Assembly: GCA_944373145.1 (NCBI GenBank)
Contig: CALWAL010000004.1
Span: 1-64,000 of the forward strand
Origin: an uncultured Bacilli bacterium
GTDB taxonomy: Bacteria > Bacillota_I > Bacilli_A > RF39 > UBA660
Length of the DNA stretch: 64,000 nucleotides
Direction: 5' to 3'
Below the pieces are notes generated by a model. The model was given only the letters and a program-made list of their open reading frames with translations, did not search any database and was not told the origin of the DNA. Shown here piece by piece: positions 60,940-64,000 of this stretch; within the stretch, counting starts at the first letter, position 1, and every line of letters starts with the position of its first letter. The translations under genes and the position numbers were made by a program.

Positions 60940-61506
60940 TTATTTACATTGTGCTCCCATTGATACATAAAACTTTTTAATAGAATCAAGTGTAAATTGA
61001 TAGTTATCATTTAAATAAATTTTGACAGTTTCATTATCCGTTGCCATAGATTCTAAGTCGGTTTTAGTGTAATCAATAGTAACATTAGAAGTTAATTTAT
61101 TATCTTTTTTATCAATATTAAATTCATACCCACCATATTGTTCATTAATCATTTCGTAATTTCTAATAACGCCATCTTCTACTTCTTCCAATAATATGGG
61201 ATCATTTGAATAAACAATTTCTTGGCTATTAATACCAGTTACAATATCATTTTCATCAGTAAAAATAGCAAATTTTGAAGCTACAATATAACCGTTTGAA
61301 TCGATAAATTCATTTGCAGTATAACAAGTAGCTGCAGCCCCTTCGTCATCAACTTCAACTAATCCGTTTCCTTGTTTTTCATAATCTTTTAAGTCTTCAT
61401 AAATATCTCTTAATTCATCGTTATTAATCGTTTCTTCTTTTGTACCACATCCACACATTAAAGTAAAGCATATAATAATGCATATGTATTTTATTAATTT
61501 TTTCAT
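60940..61506 (-). CDS. Lipoprotein, DUF1307/YehR-like
   Basis: A 188-residue protein with a lipoprotein signal (KLIKYICIIICFTLMCGC, cysteine at about residue 20). The mature part is acidic and has a C-terminal pattern SNVTIDYTKTDLESM ... GAQCK similar to the terminal Cys-Lys of the tandem lipoproteins at 46509-47393. AAAGGATGAG precedes the start; an extended -10 (TGTTATAAT, 61535-61527) lies upstream. No clear terminator follows. Function unknown. Confidence 0.72.
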   Translation of the reverse strand: MKKLIKYICIIICFTLMCGCGTKEETINNDELRDIYEDLKDYEKQGNGLVEVDDEGAAATCYTANEFIDSNGYIVASKFAIFTDENDIVTGINSQEIVYSNDPILLEEVEDGVIRNYEMINEQYGGYEFNIDKKDNKLTSNVTIDYTKTDLESMATDNETVKIYLNDNYQFTLDSIKKFYVSMGAQCK

Positions 61507-61526
61507 TATCTCATCCTTTCTTATCC

Positions 61527-61535
61527 ATTATAACA
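61527..61535 (-). promoter_or_regulatory. Extended -10 promoter of the lipoprotein gene
   Basis: TGTTATAAT on the minus strand, 20 nt before the start codon. Confidence 0.6.
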
Positions 61536-61573
61536 TAAAATTATAAAAAAATATTAAAAAGTAAAAAATTTTG

Positions 61574-61603
61574 TTGACTTATGACAAGTTGTCATTATAT
61601 AAT
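61574..61603 (+). promoter_or_regulatory. tetR promoter with palindromic operator in the spacer
   Basis: TTGACT (61574-61579), 18-nt spacer, TATAAT (61598-61603). The spacer contains ATGACAA-G-TTGTCAT (61581-61595), a perfect 15-bp palindrome of the kind bound by TetR-family dimers, implying autorepression. Confidence 0.75.
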
Positions 61604-61625
61604 TTAGTAGTCGCTAGGAGGATTT

Positions 61626-62237
61626 ATGCCAACATCAACTTTTAATAAACTGTCAGATGATAAAAAAAAGTTATTAGAAAAAGCTGCAATAAAAGAATTT
61701 TCTAATTATACTTATGACGATGTCAGTATTAATCGCATTATTCGTGAAATAAGGATGCCACGAGGAAGCTTTTATTTATATTTTGAAAATAAAGAGGATT
61801 TATACTTATATATTATGGATAAATATGTAATTAATTATATTAATAATCTTGGGGCTTTTATTAGGCAAAATAATGGTGATATTATTTTATCTTACGAATA
61901 TGCTTTTGATAAGGTGGTTGATTATTGCAAAAACGGTATTAACGCTAAACTTGTAAGTCATTTTTTAAGAGGGTTGACTCATCGTATTGATGTTAAAACT
62001 AAAGAATTAAATCGTCAAAAGGCGATTGAGCAAATTTTTGTTGATATCAATAGCGATTATTTCGTTGATGATAGTAAAGATAATTTATTCTATGTTTTCG
62101 ATTTATTAACAAATACTTTAATTCACGCTTTAATTGAATATTTGGTTTTAGAAATTGATATAAATTTGATTAAAAAAAAGTATTATGCACAATTAAAAAT
62201 TATAAGAAAGGGTATATATAAGGTGGATATATGTTAA
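61626..62237 (+). CDS. TetR-family transcriptional regulator
   Basis: A 203-residue repressor. The N-terminal HTH has the family pattern LLEKAAIKEFSNYTYDDVSINRIIREIRMPRGSFYLYFENKEDLY. The helical C-terminal ligand domain is unassigned. AGGAGG precedes ATG 61626. It overlaps the ABC exporter gene by 7 bp, and the operator in its own promoter would control the whole tetR-ABC-ABC operon. The inducer is probably a substrate of the exporter. Confidence 0.92.
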   Translation: MPTSTFNKLSDDKKKLLEKAAIKEFSNYTYDDVSINRIIREIRMPRGSFYLYFENKEDLYLYIMDKYVINYINNLGAFIRQNNGDIILSYEYAFDKVVDYCKNGINAKLVSHFLRGLTHRIDVKTKELNRQKAIEQIFVDINSDYFVDDSKDNLFYVFDLLTNTLIHALIEYLVLEIDINLIKKKYYAQLKIIRKGIYKVDIC

Positions 62238-63991
62238 GACTTTTTAAAAAATTAGAACGTAAAGATATTATTGGAATTTTAATATGTACAATATTGATTG
62301 TAACTTTAGTTTGGTTGGAATTAAAGGTTCCGGATTATATGAGTGCAATTACTAAATTAGTTCAAACTGAAGGTAGCGAAATGTCTGAAATTTTAGAGCA
62401 AGGCGGATTGATGATTGCTTGTGCTTTTGGGAGTTTAATCTGCTCAATAGCTGTTGGGTATTTTGCTGCACGTGTAGGCTCTAGTTTTTCTAAAACATTG
62501 CGCAAAGATATTTTTAATAAAGTAGGAAACATGGGAGTTGCCGAGATAAAAAAATTTTCAACTAGTAGTTTAATTACTCGTACAACAAACGATGTAATGC
62601 AAGTTGAGTTACTTTTGGGAATGGGTTTACAAGCAATATTAAAGGCACCCATAATGGCTGTTTGGGCTCTTTTTAAAATTTTAGATAAGGGGTTTGAATG
62701 GTCTATTTTAGTTGCTGTTTGTGTCGCTATTTTACTATTTACAGTGGGAATATTAATGATTATTGTTTTACCACGATTTGCAAAAGTCCAAAAATTAATT
62801 GATAAAATAAATGGCGTAGCTCGTGAAAATGTTTCGGGAATTAGAGTTATTCGAGCTTTTAATGCTGAAAATTATCAAAAAGATAAGTTTAATGTTGTTA
62901 ATGATGAATTGACTAATATGCAATTATTTAATCAAAGATGCTTTGCTATTTTGAATCCTATGATGATGCTTGTAATGCACGGTCTAACTTTAGGAATTTA
63001 TGTTATAGGGGCTATTTTGATTGAATCTGCGGGAATGACTGATAAAATAACATTATTTAGTAATATGGTTGTATTTTCAAGTTATGGTATGCAAGTTATT
63101 ATGTCATTCCTATTGTTAGCCATGACTTTCATGATTTTTCCGCGAGCTCAAATTTCAGCAAAACGTATTAATGAAGTTTTAGATGAACCAATTAGTGTTA
63201 TAGAAGGAAAATTTAATGGTTCAACAAAAGAAATAGGTACAATAGAATTTAAAAATGTATCATTTAAATATCCAGATGCGGATGAATACGTTTTAAAAGA
63301 TATTTCTTTTAAGGTAAGTAAAGGAGAAACAATTGCTTTTATAGGCTCAACAGGTAGTGGTAAATCTACTTTAATTAATTTAATTCCTCGCTTTTATGAT
63401 GCTACTGAAGGGGAAGTATTGGTTGATGGTGTTAATGTCAAAGAATATCAAGCTGAGTCTTTACATAACAAGTTGGGATATGTTCCACAAAAAGCAGTGA
63501 TGTTTACTGGAACTGTTTCATCTAATGTTGCTTATGGTGATAATGGTAAAGATGATATTGATAGTGATAAAATTAAAGAAGCTATTGAAGTAGCACAAGG
63601 TGCTGATTTTGTTAGTCAAATGGAAGGGACTTATGAAGCTCACATTGCTCGAGGTGGTACTAATGTATCAGGCGGTCAAAAGCAAAGGTTAGCAATTGCT
63701 CGCGCGATTGCACGTGATCCAGAAATATATATTTTTGATGATTCTTTCAGCGCACTTGATTATAAAACCGATGCAACCTTAAGAAAAGAACTAAAAGCAT
63801 ATACAAAGGATGCTACTAGTGTTATTGTTGCACAGCGTATTGGTACCATTTTAAATGCTGACAAAATCGTTGTATTAGATGCAGGAGTTTGTGTGGGAAT
63901 GGGAACCCATGAAGAATTATTAAAAACATGTGAAGTCTATAAGGAAATAGCATATTCACAATTATCAAAGGAGGAGTTAGGAAATGCCTAG
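62231..63991 (+). CDS. Heterodimeric ABC multidrug-type exporter, subunit 1
   Basis: A 586-residue half-transporter: six membrane helices (about 1-320) fused to an ABC ATPase (about 335-580) with Walker A GSTGSGKST, signature VSGGQKQR and Walker B IYIFDDSFSALD. The usual catalytic Glu after Walker B is Asp, as in the degenerate-site subunit of heterodimers such as BmrC/BmrD or YheI/YheH. AAGGTGG precedes ATG 62231. The partner starts 8 bp before its end. Confidence 0.92.
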   Translation: MLRLFKKLERKDIIGILICTILIVTLVWLELKVPDYMSAITKLVQTEGSEMSEILEQGGLMIACAFGSLICSIAVGYFAARVGSSFSKTLRKDIFNKVGNMGVAEIKKFSTSSLITRTTNDVMQVELLLGMGLQAILKAPIMAVWALFKILDKGFEWSILVAVCVAILLFTVGILMIIVLPRFAKVQKLIDKINGVARENVSGIRVIRAFNAENYQKDKFNVVNDELTNMQLFNQRCFAILNPMMMLVMHGLTLGIYVIGAILIESAGMTDKITLFSNMVVFSSYGMQVIMSFLLLAMTFMIFPRAQISAKRINEVLDEPISVIEGKFNGSTKEIGTIEFKNVSFKYPDADEYVLKDISFKVSKGETIAFIGSTGSGKSTLINLIPRFYDATEGEVLVDGVNVKEYQAESLHNKLGYVPQKAVMFTGTVSSNVAYGDNGKDDIDSDKIKEAIEVAQGADFVSQMEGTYEAHIARGGTNVSGGQKQRLAIARAIARDPEIYIFDDSFSALDYKTDATLRKELKAYTKDATSVIVAQRIGTILNADKIVVLDAGVCVGMGTHEELLKTCEVYKEIAYSQLSKEELGNA

Positions 63992-64000
63992 ATTTGGTAG
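63984..64000 (+). CDS. ABC exporter subunit 2, start only (runs off window)
   Basis: ATG 63984 with AAAGGAGGAG about 9 nt upstream begins MPRFG and overlaps the previous stop by 8 bp. By context it is the second half of the heterodimeric exporter; only five codons are visible. Confidence 0.6.

Noticed and set aside
1..64000. Mycoplasma-type genetic code (TGA = Trp)
   Set aside because: Many genes stop cleanly at TGA (trmD, ftsQ, queH, the 3' PRTase-like frame) and conserved Trp positions use TGG.
1..64000. CRISPR arrays, tRNA/rRNA genes, prophage or insertion sequences
   Set aside because: No evenly spaced short repeats, no tRNA-like acceptor/T-loop pattern, no transposase, integrase or phage structural gene was seen.

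Overview
The window is a visibly AT-rich stretch of a bacterial chromosome. It most resembles a low-GC Gram-positive lineage of the class Bacilli, such as an uncultured gut relative of Erysipelotrichales or the RF39/RFN20-type clades. The support is as follows. A SpoIIGA-SigE sporulation pair sits next to ftsA-ftsZ. There is a YjcZ-like tiny membrane protein, an RqcP/YlmH homologue, ObgE, a Gram-positive-style MutL and several lipoproteins with a TGC lipobox. TGA acts as a stop and Trp is encoded by TGG, so the code is the standard bacterial one and not the Mycoplasma one. No tRNA, rRNA, CRISPR array, phage or insertion sequence was seen. The exact taxon is inference.

Layout. 1-7.8 kb: the 3' part of a repetitive beta-helix surface protein, a cysteine desulfurase, a membrane-anchored unknown, a dicarboxylate/amino-acid symporter and a 915-residue zinc-ribbon/VWA/papain-like membrane protein. 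7.8-11.5 kb: two tandem homologous structured RNA elements, each ending in a terminator, ahead of an unknown gene and a three-gene ABC-2 exporter. 11.5-20 kb: a WG-repeat-like membrane protein, obgE, and a two-component system followed by an ABC transporter of FtsX type. 20-25 kb: trmH-like, rimM, trmD, rpsB (with an extra C-terminal helical domain) and tsf. 25-30 kb: yigZ, a serine hydrolase, uvrC, an unknown and a double-HTH regulator. 30-38 kb: murG-murB-ftsQ, ftsA-ftsZ, spoIIGA-sigE and an InlB-repeat protein. 38-47 kb: an ABC-F protein overlapping rqcP, def with an overlooked 41-codon gene, yjcZ-like, an ftsW/rodA SEDS gene, rpsO and pnp, and two lipoproteins. 47-52.6 kb: a HIT gene, a candidate small RNA, a minimal sufD-sufS pair, a hemolysin III-like gene and mutL. 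52.6-56.3 kb: a leader-peptide/attenuator-controlled operon (phosphoribosyltransferase-like gene split between two frames, SLOG/LOG-like gene), then proS-frr. 56.3-64 kb: a decayed gene fragment, an AI-2E-family transporter, cmk, a C-terminally short alaS, queH, a lipoprotein, and a tetR with a heterodimeric ABC exporter that runs off the window.

Most of the content is housekeeping: envelope and division, translation, RNA processing and DNA repair. The genome is compact. Many genes are preceded by an intrinsic terminator that runs straight into an extended -10 promoter (TGnTATAAT) with a very short leader.

The most unusual parts are two regulatory regions. At 52.59-53.77 kb a perfect sigma-A promoter drives a 20-residue His-rich peptide and a chain of mutually exclusive hairpins. 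The operon's first structural gene then needs a +1 shift at a CCC-C site placed after a Shine-Dalgarno-like sequence exactly as in prfB (release factor 2), with a His codon in the A site. At 7.81-8.10 kb a tandem pair of riboswitch-like elements shows covarying stems and terminators that compete with the first stem.
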